DNA from: JACPTG01 sp964504135
Lineage (GTDB): Archaea; Nanobdellota; Nanobdellia; Woesearchaeales; UBA10216
Length of the DNA stretch: 34,715 nucleotides
Direction of reading: 5' to 3'
Assembly (NCBI GenBank): GCA_964504135.1
Contig: CAZDCW010000011.1
Location: 1 to 34,715 of the forward strand
The stretch's first letter is position 1. Every line of letters begins with the position of its first letter. A program made the position numbers and the translations under genes. Below, one piece after another: positions 7,509 through 16,700 of this stretch. The notes below the pieces were generated by a model. The model saw only the letters and a list, made by a program, of their open reading frames with translations. It searched no databases and had not been told where the DNA came from.

Positions 7509-7528
7509 TATGCATACATGCATGCATA
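7509..7528. promoter_or_regulatory. Palindromic operator candidate of vapBC
   Basis: The 20-bp element TATGCATACATGCATGCATA is an inverted repeat with nine of ten matching base pairs. It sits between the TATA box and the vapB start codon, abutting both, where a bound VapB-VapC complex would block transcription. The operator role is inferred from position and symmetry. Confidence 0.5.
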
Positions 7529-7534
7529 TATAAA
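7527..7534 (-). promoter_or_regulatory. TATA box of vapBC
   Basis: TATATAAA on the plus strand (TTTATATA on the minus strand) is centred 26 nt upstream of the ATG at 7504 and touches the palindrome at 7509-7528. Confidence 0.6.
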
Positions 7535-7578
7535 TTTTGCGGATCTGTGACATGCTGTATTAGCCCGAATTAGCATCC

Positions 7579-7586
7579 TTTATAAA
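7579..7586 (+). promoter_or_regulatory. TATA box of the GT2-GT2-GT4 operon
   Basis: TTTATAAA is centred 27 nt upstream of the ATG at 7610. It supports that start over an in-frame upstream ATG at 7586, which abuts the box. Confidence 0.65.
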
Positions 7587-7609
7587 TGCCTGAATCGCCC
7601 TTTTTTGCT

Positions 7610-8386
7610 ATGGCAAAGCCGAAAATATCAGCGTGCCTGGTCATCAGGAACGAGGAGAAGCTTATCAGGAGAGCGCTTGAAAGCCTTAAGGGAGTGGTGG
7701 ACGAGACTATCGTAGTCCACAGCGGGGAGTGCACTGACAAGACACTTGAAATCGCGGCTGAGTTTACAAAAAAAATCTTCACCGCCCCTGACAGGGGCGC
7801 TGGCTGCTACAACAGGCCCTTCGCATTCTCAAAGGCGACAGGCCACTGGATTATTTACATTGACGCTGACGAGTACCTCTCCGAGGAACTGCGGGGCAGC
7901 CTTAGAAACCTCGCAGAGGAAAAGGATATTGACGGCTATGGCTTCCTTCACGAATGCATGGTCGGGTTCAAGCCCATGAAAAAAACAGGCCATAGGCTTT
8001 GCATGTTCAGGAAAGCGAAGGCTGAGGCCAGGGGCTATATCCATGAAGCGGTCAGGGTGCGTGGAAAGGTCAGGAATGTGCCGCTGCTCTTGCACCATAG
8101 GCCGCTTTATGACAACTACACGCTGAAGACATTCAGGACAAAGTGGCTTAGGTGGGCGAAAATCCAGGCCAGGGATATGGTTGCTGATGGCAGGGCTGGC
8201 CTGCCCGGGTTCTTGTATTTCTTCGTCTCCTTTGCTGCCTTTCCGGCTGTTTTTCTCCGCGATTTTTTTACAGCGCAGCTTTTGAATGGGTTTCCTGGGC
8301 TGAAGGTCGCCTTTCTCCAGGGGCTGTACAATTTCGCCGTGTACTGGAACATTTTTAAGCTGAAGGCCTTTGGAAGGCGACCATGA
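7610..8386 (+). CDS. GT2 glycosyltransferase, WaaE/KdtX-like
   Basis: A 258-residue GT-A fold enzyme. ISACLVIRNEEKLIRRALES at the N-terminus, a VVHSGECTDKT loop, and the metal-binding DxD in YIDADEYLSEELR match the family of LPS-core-type beta-glycosyltransferases (WaaE group). The C-terminal third (about residues 195-250) is hydrophobic and aromatic and may rest on the membrane. It is the first gene of a three-gene operon; its stop overlaps the next start in ATGA. The enzyme would add one hexose to a lipid-linked glycan on the cytoplasmic face. Donor sugar unknown. Confidence 0.85.
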   Translation: MAKPKISACLVIRNEEKLIRRALESLKGVVDETIVVHSGECTDKTLEIAAEFTKKIFTAPDRGAGCYNRPFAFSKATGHWIIYIDADEYLSEELRGSLRNLAEEKDIDGYGFLHECMVGFKPMKKTGHRLCMFRKAKAEARGYIHEAVRVRGKVRNVPLLLHHRPLYDNYTLKTFRTKWLRWAKIQARDMVADGRAGLPGFLYFFVSFAAFPAVFLRDFFTAQLLNGFPGLKVAFLQGLYNFAVYWNIFKLKAFGRRP

Positions 8387-9465
8387 AGGCTCCATTGGTT
8401 TCAGTTGTAATACTTAACCTGAATGGCGCTGACTACACCTTAAAGTGCCTGGCTTCCATCAGAAAAAGCGCCTTCAGGGATTGCGAGATAATAGTGGTTG
8501 ACAACGGCTCTTCTGATGATTCTGTGGAAAAGCTGAGAAAGGTTAAGGGCATTCGCCTTGTAACCAATAAGGAGAACCTCGGCTTTGCAGAGGGATGCAA
8601 TGTAGGCGTCAGGGCTGCGAAAGGCAGGCTTATCTGCCTGCTGAACAACGACACCATCGTGGAGAGGAACTGGCTGAAGGCCCTTGTTGACGCTGCTGAG
8701 AGATTCCCTGATGCTGCTGTCTTCAACCCCAAGCTTTATGACAAGTATGAGGCTGCTGATTACAGGTATGCCAACCCTGGAACAATCGGGCTTTTCCAGG
8801 CTCCCATATCAATCCCTGAATTTGCCAGGCTTCAGGACTCGTTCATCAGGACGCTTACTGCAAGCGGCTCAGCCTTCTTCAGAAGGGAAATAGTTGGCGA
8901 GCCTTTTGACGCGGATTATTTTGCGTATGCAGAGGACGCGCAGCTTGGCTGGCGGATGAATATCCTGGGGCATAAGGCTGTCCACGTGCCAGGCTCAATA
9001 GTTTACCATGAGGGCGGCGTAACCAGGAAGCGGATGAAGGTTTCGTGGGACTTCTTTTTCGTCCTGGCATCAAGAAACAAGGTAATGAACATGCTTACCC
9101 TGTACAGCGGCTGGACGCTTCTGAAGCTGATACCTTATTTCATCCTGTATTCTGTGCTTGCCAACATTATTGACCCGCGGCATCTTATCTCCAGGCTGAA
9201 GGTATGCGCTTATTTCCTCAGGAATTCGGGCAAGGTGCTGGCCAAGCGCCGCAGGCTGCAGTCCATGAGGAAGGTTCGGGACAGGGAGATTGTAAAGCTG
9301 ATGAGCTGCAAGCTTTATGATGAGGCTTATGTCAGGCTTGCCCTGGGAAGGGCGGTTTTGAAAGCAGTGAATTCCCTGTTGCGCGGGTATTGCTGGTTGG
9401 TGTGCCTTCGCACTATGGAATTTCACACGCTTAAGGTGGAGGGAGGCATCCTGCAGCCTGTATGA
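8383..9465 (+). CDS. GT2 glycosyltransferase, rhamnosyltransferase-like
   Basis: A 360-residue enzyme with the pattern of the GT2 rhamnosyltransferase-like branch: VSVVILNLNGADYTLKCLAS, EIIVVDNGSSDDS, NLGFAEGCNVGVRAAKG, LLNNDTIVERNWL for the metal/nucleotide site, and FAYAEDAQLGWRMNILGHK around residue 190 for the acceptor/base region. The last 120 residues contain a hydrophobic segment (LIPYFILYSVLANII) and a basic helical tail, which may anchor it to the membrane. ATGA overlaps at both ends place it in the middle of a co-translated operon. Deoxyhexose donor use is plausible given the CDP-sugar genes nearby but unproven. Confidence 0.87.
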   Translation: MKAPLVSVVILNLNGADYTLKCLASIRKSAFRDCEIIVVDNGSSDDSVEKLRKVKGIRLVTNKENLGFAEGCNVGVRAAKGRLICLLNNDTIVERNWLKALVDAAERFPDAAVFNPKLYDKYEAADYRYANPGTIGLFQAPISIPEFARLQDSFIRTLTASGSAFFRREIVGEPFDADYFAYAEDAQLGWRMNILGHKAVHVPGSIVYHEGGVTRKRMKVSWDFFFVLASRNKVMNMLTLYSGWTLLKLIPYFILYSVLANIIDPRHLISRLKVCAYFLRNSGKVLAKRRRLQSMRKVRDREIVKLMSCKLYDEAYVRLALGRAVLKAVNSLLRGYCWLVCLRTMEFHTLKVEGGILQPV

Positions 9466-10547
9466 AGTTTGTTGAGGTCGTTCCAGCTTATCCAAATGCC
9501 TATCCGATAAGGTACAAGGAAGACTATTTTTACTGGCCGGCAAGGATGATGATGGACAGGGGATTTGACGTCGAGTTTCTGACGTGCCAGCCAGGGGTTG
9601 ACGGCCAGGTGCATGAAGGGGTTAAAATAAGGAGGTTTCGCAATGCCTTCTCAGCCCTCTCCCACGTTAACCGCGACAAGACCATAAGTCTCGTGCACGC
9701 GCACCTTAGGCCATACCCCCCTTCCTTCCTGATGGCGTTCTGCAACAAGCCGAAAATCCTTAGCCCGCATACATATTTTCTTGGGAGCAACTTCATCGCC
9801 AGGCGCCTTTCGCTGGCTGCAATGCCAAAATTTGACAGGATAATCTGCTTTACGCCCTATGAAAGGGAGCTTTACGCCAGGGCGGGCATTCCGGAAAAGA
9901 AGCTTGTTGTGCTCCCGCACCCGATAGACCACGAGTTTTATTCAGCAAAGCCAAGGGGCATGGCTGCTATCAGGAAGCGGCTTGGGCTGAAGGCCGACGA
10001 GTTTGTCGTCGTGACAGTTGCAAACCTGCGCCGCTTCAAGCGGATTGAAACTCTCCTTCAGGCATTCAGCCTTCTTGGGAAGTCTGCAAAAGCCCGCTTG
10101 GTTATCGTCGGCGATGACCTGCTCTGGCGGGAGGGCGCTCCTTCCCTTGAACAGCTTATCAGGGAATTCAATGTGAAGAATGTAATCCGGACAGGAGCCC
10201 TTGACCCTGATGGGGTGAGGGAGGCTCTTTCTGTTTCTGACGTTTTCGTCAACACTTCTGACAATGAGGCCCAGGGGCTTGCAGCCTATGAGGCTGCGGC
10301 TGCCGGCCTTCCCCTTTGCCTGTCTGGAGTCGGAAGCTTCACATCAGTGTTTGGAGAGCTTGCCTTGTACCACCACTACACTGACTTTGAAAAGCTCGCG
10401 GCAAACCTGCGGCATTATTATGATGACCGGAAGTCAGCCGCAACCGCCGGAAGGAAGCTCCAGTCATTTGTAAGGCAGTGGGACTTCAATGAAATCAGGA
10501 AAAGGATGTCAAGCCTTTATGAGGAGGTAATGTCATCCTGGGCGTGA
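9462..10547 (+). CDS. GT4 family glycosyltransferase
   Basis: A 361-residue GT-B fold enzyme. The C-terminal nucleotide-sugar-binding domain shows VVTVANLRRFKRIETLLQAF, LVIVGDD, and SDVFVNTSDNEAQGLAAYEA with a complete EX7E motif, as in retaining GT4 enzymes. The N-terminal acceptor domain has the usual SPHTYFLGSNF and DRIICFTPYERE segments. It closes the GT2-GT2-GT4 operon, overlapping the preceding gene by 4 nt. Its 3' end overlaps the convergent methyltransferase gene by 15 bp. It likely extends a lipid-linked glycan in the cytoplasm. Confidence 0.87.
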   Translation: MKFVEVVPAYPNAYPIRYKEDYFYWPARMMMDRGFDVEFLTCQPGVDGQVHEGVKIRRFRNAFSALSHVNRDKTISLVHAHLRPYPPSFLMAFCNKPKILSPHTYFLGSNFIARRLSLAAMPKFDRIICFTPYERELYARAGIPEKKLVVLPHPIDHEFYSAKPRGMAAIRKRLGLKADEFVVVTVANLRRFKRIETLLQAFSLLGKSAKARLVIVGDDLLWREGAPSLEQLIREFNVKNVIRTGALDPDGVREALSVSDVFVNTSDNEAQGLAAYEAAAAGLPLCLSGVGSFTSVFGELALYHHYTDFEKLAANLRHYYDDRKSAATAGRKLQSFVRQWDFNEIRKRMSSLYEEVMSSWA

Positions 10548-11447
10548 CTTCCTGAAGGAGATGAACAGCTCTGCCTGAAGATTAAACAGCCTGAGCATGC
10601 TGTTAAGGGCTCTGCCGAGGATAAGCCGCTTTATGACATTCCTCGGGGTCAGCCTTTCGTCCAGCAGCATTATGCTGTTGCCTGTAAAGCGCTTTTCCAT
10701 CCTGAACCCGTTTTTCCGCATAAGCAGCAGCAGGGATTTTTTGGTGAACTGAAGCGTGTGCTCAAACTCAAGCACCCTGAACCAGTTCATTGACGCCTGG
10801 TCGCTTTCCCTCGGCCTCACATCTGCAACGCCATTGACAACCTTCAGCCTTCTGTAAGGGTCGTTTGCGTAAATCCTTTCCACTAGCAGACTGCTTGACA
10901 TTATTCTGGATACAAGGGCGGAATAGTTTGGGGTTACAACGTACAGCAGCCCGTTGTCCTTCAGCAGGCGCCTTACCTGCTTCAGGAATGCATCGGGCTC
11001 TGGCAGGTGCTCTATCACGTGCGACATGAAGACAGCGTCAAAAGGCTCAAGCATGAGCTGGCTTATGTCGCCGCATACAATCTGGAACCCTTCCTTCCTC
11101 AGCCTTCTGGTCTTCTCTGACTCATAAAGTTCGCTTCCAATTATGCTGATGCCTCTTTTTGAAGCTTCCCGCAGCAGCCCTCCGTCCCCGCATCCGATGT
11201 CAATTATCCTCATTCCCTTTTTCAGCCTTGCCGCCTTTAGATATGTTGAGAAGTCCCTCTGCTCTGAGCCTGCGCCCTCTGGCAGCCTTAGCCGGTCTGT
11301 ATCATAGAGTTTGCCAGAATACGCTTCAGGGTCAAGGAACCACAGGTCGCAACTGCCGCAGCGGTAGGTCGGCGTTGCCTTGTTTCCAACCACAGTCCTC
11401 CTGGTTATTTCTTCCCTTTCCCTGCCGCAGATTGGGCAGTTTGCCAT
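10533..11447 (-). CDS. Class I SAM-dependent methyltransferase with N-terminal zinc ribbon
   Basis: A 304-residue protein. Cys4, Cys7, Cys30 and Cys33 (CPIC and CGSC) form an N-terminal zinc ribbon. The methyltransferase core starts at about residue 79 with IIDIGCGDGGLL (motif I, SAM binding), and AVFMSHVIEHLPEPDAFLKQ is the post-motif region. This layout is common among methyltransferases in sugar clusters that act on sugars or on glycan ends. It is the last gene of a minus-strand operon with GtrA and GT4; its start overlaps the GT4 stop (TAATG). The methyl acceptor is unknown; a glycan-capping or sugar O-/C-methylation role is inferred from context. Confidence 0.85.
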   Translation of the reverse strand: MANCPICGREREEITRRTVVGNKATPTYRCGSCDLWFLDPEAYSGKLYDTDRLRLPEGAGSEQRDFSTYLKAARLKKGMRIIDIGCGDGGLLREASKRGISIIGSELYESEKTRRLRKEGFQIVCGDISQLMLEPFDAVFMSHVIEHLPEPDAFLKQVRRLLKDNGLLYVVTPNYSALVSRIMSSSLLVERIYANDPYRRLKVVNGVADVRPRESDQASMNWFRVLEFEHTLQFTKKSLLLLMRKNGFRMEKRFTGNSIMLLDERLTPRNVIKRLILGRALNSMLRLFNLQAELFISFRKSRPG

Positions 11448-12481
11448 TAAAGCATCTCCTGGTACACCTGGATGTGCTTCTTTGCCACGACTCCCCAGCT
11501 TGCTTCCTTCCTGTAGTCCGTAATGCCTGCCTGGAATTGCCTGTAGCTCGTGTCAGCCTCCTGGATTGCCTGCGCGAGTGATTGCGGGTTGCCTGGCTCG
11601 GCTATGGCGCCCATCTTGTATTCCTCAACAATGTGGTAAAAGCTTCCGCTTCTTGTTACCACTGCTGGAAGGCCGAAGGACACTGCGTCGTGCAGGACTG
11701 TGGACTGGAAAGGCGAGTGGGTGTACGGCAGCACTATTATGTCGGATTCCTGCATCAGCCTGTGCTTTTCCTCCTCAGGCACCCATCCCAGGCTTAGCTT
11801 TATGTTTCTGTTCCCTGCCTTCTGGACTTCGGCTGCAAGCTTTTCAGCGTATTTGCCACTAGAAGCCTTTCCGCATATTGTGAGGCTGTATCCCTGAAGC
11901 AGCCCCATGGCCTTTATCAGGTGTTCAACGCCCCTGGGCTCTGAAAGGGCACCGAAGAACAGCAGGTTTTTCCCTCTCCTTGAATGCATCGGGTGAAGGC
12001 TGGCTCCCCTTGGTATCATGCTGGACCTGCTGCACCCGTACGCTTTTTCAATAAATCCCTTCTGCCTTCCTGTCTGCACTATGACCCAGCCAGCCTTCCG
12101 TACAACCGCCTCCTCAAGCTTTTTTATAATTCTCTGCTTTATGCCTTTCGGAGTTATGTGAACCTCGTGCATTGTCACCGCAACCGGAATCTTCTGCCTC
12201 AGGGCGTCCAGCAGGTTGAGGTTCAACGTATGCATACCGTAGTAGCTTCTCTCGGCGATGTACTGGATATGCAGCAGGTCCAGGCTTTCCTTTTTTGCTA
12301 TCTTGCCGAGCTCTGCCTTGAGGAAGAGCGATTTCAAGTTTATCCTGTGGTCTGATTTTGACCTTTTGGAGCCTATGGTGACTATTTCAGCATTTTCATC
12401 CCTCAGGCTTCCGGCCAGGCTGTCAGAGTACATTGCAATCCCGTCCTGCTCCCCGAATTTGCTTACGATTCCTATTTTCAT
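11447..12481 (-). CDS. GT4-like glycosyltransferase with degenerate EX7E motif
   Basis: A 344-residue GT-B fold enzyme. MKIGIVSKFGEQDGIAMYSD resembles the start of many GT4 proteins, and the C-terminal domain has LLFFGALSEPRGVEHLIKA and SDIIVLPYTHSPFQSTVLHD. In the last segment the usual EX7E glutamates are not kept: Pro or Phe stands at the first position and Asp at the second. Some GT4 subfamilies share this S-TVLHDA variant, so it may still be active. The ATG at 12481 gives a 4-nt ATGA overlap with the GtrA gene and is preferred over a start four codons upstream. It is the middle gene of the GtrA-GT4-methyltransferase operon. Confidence 0.82.
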   Translation of the reverse strand: MKIGIVSKFGEQDGIAMYSDSLAGSLRDENAEIVTIGSKRSKSDHRINLKSLFLKAELGKIAKKESLDLLHIQYIAERSYYGMHTLNLNLLDALRQKIPVAVTMHEVHITPKGIKQRIIKKLEEAVVRKAGWVIVQTGRQKGFIEKAYGCSRSSMIPRGASLHPMHSRRGKNLLFFGALSEPRGVEHLIKAMGLLQGYSLTICGKASSGKYAEKLAAEVQKAGNRNIKLSLGWVPEEEKHRLMQESDIIVLPYTHSPFQSTVLHDAVSFGLPAVVTRSGSFYHIVEEYKMGAIAEPGNPQSLAQAIQEADTSYRQFQAGITDYRKEASWGVVAKKHIQVYQEML

Positions 12482-12891
12482 CTGAAGACCCATACCCTGT
12501 TGGCCGCGTAGTTTATGATTGAGAGCAGGGTTGTTATTGCTATTATTACTGCGTACTTGTAAAAGCTGCCCAGCAGCGGCTCTCCAAAAGCTGCGAATTC
12601 CTCTCCGGTAAACAGGCCTACCAGCAGGTAGTTTGCCAAGGTTATTCCAAGCGTGAGGGGCATAAACCAGAAGAGCCTTTTCATGGCCCCGCCCATCCTG
12701 TTGAAGGTGACCTGCCTGTGATACAGGAAGTTGAAAATCACGTTTGCGCCAAGGCCGGCTGCATACGCCACCCTGAACCAGACTCCAAGCACTTCTGTGA
12801 GCAGGTAGGTTACACTGAGGTTCACCAACAGCCCCAGCCCGCCGCCTGTCACGAATTTTAGATACCTGAATGACTCGTCAACATATTTCAT
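12478..12891 (-). CDS. GtrA-like membrane protein
   Basis: A 137-residue protein with four hydrophobic helices (about residues 12-34, 38-58, 70-91 and 106-130). FVTGGGLGLLVNLSVTYLLTE, ANVIFNFLYHRQVTFNR and IINYAANRVWVFR are the three hallmark segments of the GtrA family, thought to help move polyprenyl-phosphate-linked sugars across the membrane. It leads a minus-strand operon with a GT4 and a methyltransferase; the TATA box is 27 nt upstream. A DPM1-like GT2 gene starts divergently 73 bp away, the usual GtrA partner type. Flippase activity is a family-level hypothesis. Confidence 0.88.
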   Translation of the reverse strand: MKYVDESFRYLKFVTGGGLGLLVNLSVTYLLTEVLGVWFRVAYAAGLGANVIFNFLYHRQVTFNRMGGAMKRLFWFMPLTLGITLANYLLVGLFTGEEFAAFGEPLLGSFYKYAVIIAITTLLSIINYAANRVWVFR

Positions 12892-12915
12892 GTTGACTGC
12901 TTGAGCCGGCCTCTT

Positions 12916-12921
12916 TTTAAA
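12916..12921 (-). promoter_or_regulatory. TATA box of the GtrA-GT4-methyltransferase operon
   Basis: TTTAAA within an A/T-rich stretch is centred 27 nt upstream of the minus-strand ATG at 12891. Confidence 0.6.
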
Positions 12922-12933
12922 TTATATCAAAAG

Positions 12934-12943
12934 CTATTAATAG
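12934..12943 (+). promoter_or_regulatory. TATA box of the DPM1-like GT2 gene
   Basis: The palindromic CTATTAATAG is centred 26 nt upstream of the GTG at 12965 and supports that non-ATG start. It lies 20 bp from the box of the divergent GtrA operon. Confidence 0.55.
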
Positions 12944-12964
12944 CAGGCTGTTCCATGCCTTCCT

Positions 12965-13735
12965 GTGGCTGTCTATTCTTATCGCTGCGGCAGGATCAGG
13001 TATGAAGCACATGAGGTAAAAGGGGCAAGGCAGACAAAGGATGTTTCAGTCATCATCCCCACTTATAACGAGGAAAAGAACCTCCTGCGGCTGGTCGAGG
13101 CCCTGTCGTCTGCGCTGAAGGGCTTTGACTTTGAAATTGTGGTGGTTGATGACGACAGCCGTGACAGCACCCCGCGGCTCATGGATAGCCTGGCTGCTCC
13201 AGGCAAGGTGGCTGCTCTGCACAGGAAAGGAGTCAGGGGCATCTTTTCTGCCCTGCGCGATGGAATCACCGTTGCAAGGGGGAAATTCGTCGTGATAATG
13301 GACGCTGACTTCTCGCATCCCCCTGAAGTTGTTCCTGTCCTGCTAAAGGAGTGCCTGCACGCGGACATTGTTGTTGGCTCAAGATTCCTGAAAGGCTCTG
13401 GCTTCAGGGCTCCCTTCACAAGGAAATACGGGCCTGCTGTGCTTAACTCTGTGTGCAGGCTGATTCTCGGGCTTCGTGTTTCGGACATTTTCACAGGTTT
13501 CCACGCCATGCGCAGGGACAGGTTCATGCAGCTCAAATTCCGCTACCCCAGCGTCTGGGGCGAGTTTGACATGGAGCTTCTTTACAGGGCGCAGAAGGCT
13601 GGTTTCAGGATAAAGGAAGTCCCATTTTCTTACGTCTTCAGGCAGCAGGGGGTTTCCAAGTCTTCCGGAGCAAGGATACTGAGGTATGCGTGGGCTTATC
13701 TTGTAAGGGCTGTGCAGCTAAGGGTGAATGGATGA
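12965..13735 (+). CDS. GT2 polyprenyl-phosphate sugar synthase (DPM1-like)
   Basis: A 256-residue enzyme with the DPM1 pattern: VSVIIPTYNEEKNLLRLVEA, FEIVVVDDDSRDSTP, FVVIMDADFSHPPEVVP, VVGSRFLKGSG and IFTGFHAMRRDRF. Enzymes of this type move mannose or glucose from GDP/UDP-sugar to polyprenyl phosphate on the cytoplasmic face, making donors for GT-C enzymes. No transmembrane helix is visible. The GTG start at 12965 fits the promoter spacing; about 26 residues precede the core, longer than usual, and no other in-frame start is available closer to it. It is divergent from GtrA, which suggests the two act in one pathway. Confidence 0.85.
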   Translation: MAVYSYRCGRIRYEAHEVKGARQTKDVSVIIPTYNEEKNLLRLVEALSSALKGFDFEIVVVDDDSRDSTPRLMDSLAAPGKVAALHRKGVRGIFSALRDGITVARGKFVVIMDADFSHPPEVVPVLLKECLHADIVVGSRFLKGSGFRAPFTRKYGPAVLNSVCRLILGLRVSDIFTGFHAMRRDRFMQLKFRYPSVWGEFDMELLYRAQKAGFRIKEVPFSYVFRQQGVSKSSGARILRYAWAYLVRAVQLRVNG

Positions 13736-13753
13736 GGGCTGATTTTGCAAAGC

Positions 13754-13760
13754 TTAATAA
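13754..13760 (+). promoter_or_regulatory. TATA box of the exported M23 protein gene
   Basis: TTAATAA is centred 28 nt upstream of the ATG at 13785. It supports that start over the in-frame GTG at 13773. Confidence 0.5.
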
Positions 13761-13784
13761 TCCCCATTCGCTGTGTTTTGCAGC

Positions 13785-16700
13785 ATGAAAAAGAGGGCCC
13801 AGCTGGCTTTGTTCCTGTTTGCAGGCCTTGTCCTGCTTTTCGCCATGGCTGGCCTGGCGATGGTGGCCAGGAATAATGCCCCGCCCCCTCCTTCGGCAGA
13901 GCTTGAGCAGCAGGCTGATGCGGTGAGGAAGTTCGTGAATTCCTGCCTCATGCAGAGTCTGCTTGAAGCTGAAAAGTCCGGCCTGAAGGAGACAGATGCA
14001 GCCAATCGGCAGAAGGCAGCTTTCATTGAGTCTGAGCTCAGGAAATGCTCTGACTTCTCCTCGTTTCCTGCCAAAGTAAAGGCAGGCAGCCCGAGCGTGG
14101 GCGTTACTGTCTCTGAGGGCGTCCTTGCGGCTTTTGCCTCAATGCCTGTTACGGTTTCTGACGGCAGCGCCCAGGTACAGGCTGGTTATTTTGAGGCTTT
14201 TGTAAAGCGCTCCACTGCTGTTCCCCTTGATTTCGGCCTTTCAGGCACTTTGTCTGAGAAGGTCGTCGTGACAGACGACAGGAAGGCCCAGCTGAGGATT
14301 CCTGCTGAAACCACGGTAATGAAGGACGGCATGGAGCTAAGGGAAATCTTGCTCAAGACAGTGGACAAGAATTTTGCAGGCCTGGAGAACAGGATTGTTG
14401 TTGGCAACCTTGCGTTTGAAGGCCACCCCTCTGGAGCAAGTTTTTATCCTGAAATCGACCTTACTATTTTCTATGATGACCAGGATATCCCGGCTGGCCT
14501 TCCTGAGGATTCACTGGTTGTTGCCAGCTATGGCGAGGCTTCGGGCGTGTGGGAGATTCTGCCAGTGGTCATTGACGCGGCAAACAACAGGATTACAGCC
14601 AAGGTATCCCACTTTTCAGTCTTTGCCATATTGGCAGGCTGCGGCAGTTCTGAGCAGATAATTAATCTTGGCTGGCTTTACAAGGAGCCCTGCTATGAGA
14701 TTTTCAACGGCGAGACAAGCGGGAGCAGCCCTTTTAACTGCCCGAGGTGGCTTGTCAGAAGGCAGGGGAGCGGCGAAACCTTAGTTTCTCCTGACAAGCC
14801 TGAGGCTGCCCACTCAGGAAAGGACGGCCCTGTTTACGCCCCAAAGGACAACCAGGTGCTGAAAAGCGGCCAGCAGGGCAGCCTGCCCCAGTTTGGAGTT
14901 CCGGACTCGCCATGCCTCAAGGAGAAATGGAGCAGCGAGTTTGAGTCCTACGGCTACCCTTCTGTGGAGTCAGTTGGCGGCACAGGCGAGTTTGAGTTCT
15001 CCTTCCAGGGAAGCGGCAATTCCTGTTCCAAAGGCTTCAGGCTTGACCTGGTATGCGACGACTCGTGCTCTGTCGAGGTTAACGGCCAGCCAGTTAATGG
15101 AATTTCAGACCAGGACCCCATCAGGTGGCTTTGGACTTTCAATGTTCCGGCATCTGCCCTGAAACAGAGCAACAAGGTCAAGGTCAGGGTGAAGAACGAG
15201 TATCAGGCGTGCTCAAGCGCCCGTGGCCAGCTTGTTGTATTCGGCTCAGGGGTTTCCGAGAAATGCCCCGAGTCAAGGTCAAAGGATGATTTTCTCGTTT
15301 ACTCCTGCCAGTGCGGAACAAAGAATGTGAACGTTGCATATTCCATGGCAGAGGCGCAGAAAGCTGATTTCCAGGCGATACTATCCAAGAAGCCAGTCTC
15401 ACTTACAGACTCTGAGAAGGCCAGGCTGAAAGCTGCAGTCGTGAAAGAGGAGGCGCAGTACTGCTTTGAGGGAGCGCAGCCATTCAGCGAGGAGGAAATA
15501 GCGCTGGTTAACCAGCAGCGGGCGGCGCATAAGTCAGCTTTCGCCAGCCTTGTTCCTGACAGCGGACTTGCAGACTGCTGCCAGAATGCCAGAGTCTATC
15601 CTGACATATCCGCAGAGCCAGGAAGGGATGGCTGCGAGATTGTAGTTTGCGAAAAGTCAGGAGCCTATGCCTGGGCTTACACAGGCAACAAGCTTGACAG
15701 CAGCAAAAGAAGGACAGGAACGTGCGACAAGGGCATGGGCGGGAATGTCAACAGCCTGTGGGACGCATGCGGACTTAAGGGCGGCCTAGGTGGAGGCGGA
15801 GGAAGCTCAGGAATCCCTGCCCTGTGCTCTGGAAAGCCCGGCTCAGCAGGCTACATGTCATGCCCGCTTCTGGCCAAGCCAACGATAGCAACTGGCGCTT
15901 ATGGCTCTGGGTTCAAAAGCGAGCACTGCAACCAAGCCACTGGCTACCCTTACTACTGCAATCCTGCAGAGAACCCAATCTGGGCTTATGCCATTGACGT
16001 GGAAGGCCCTGACCGCTCTCATAGGTATGACGTCTTCCTTCCATATGTCAATGGCGAGACAGTTTCCTGGAAGTTCCTGAAGGAGGGCGATTCAAAGAAT
16101 GGCGAATGGGGCTGGTTCAAGGAGTTTTCAGCGTCCACAAGCCAGGGTGTTTATGTCCTCAGAATCACGCATACAGAGCTTGGAAATCCGGCATTTAGCC
16201 CTGGCCAGAGCCTTCCAAGCGGCTCCAAGGTTGGAAAGCTGTACAACCTCTATGGCAGCGGAGCAGGCCACGCACACCTGTCTGTCTCCAAGGACGGCGT
16301 TCCTGTCAGGGAGCCGGTAAGCCAGCTTGGGCTTTGCGCCTCGCCATGCAATCCTGTGGCATCAGGGAGTCCATCTGCGATGATTTCACCAGGAGACGGT
16401 ACCTCAAGTGCTGGTGCAGTTGATACCTCATTGGCTCAGAACTGCGCCGAGGCAAGGCTTCAGGCTTTTCCAGTGGCGGACCAGAGCAGCTTCAGCAATG
16501 ATTACGGAGCCGCCAGGCCTGACAATGCGAAGCAAGGCAGCAATCCTGTGCATGAGGGAACTGACATCCTTACAAAGTCTGAGGGCAATGATGTTGTCGC
16601 CGCAAATGCCGGAGAGGTGATTAGAGTGGAATGCAGGGCTCTTGGCGGAAACACCATTTCCATTTCAGGCAATGACGGCTTCATCTATTACTATGCCCAT

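Noticed and set aside
7829..8395. Minus-strand reading frame of 188 codons opposite the WaaE-like GT2 gene
   Set aside because: No start signal or family likeness; it mirrors a well-supported glycosyltransferase gene.
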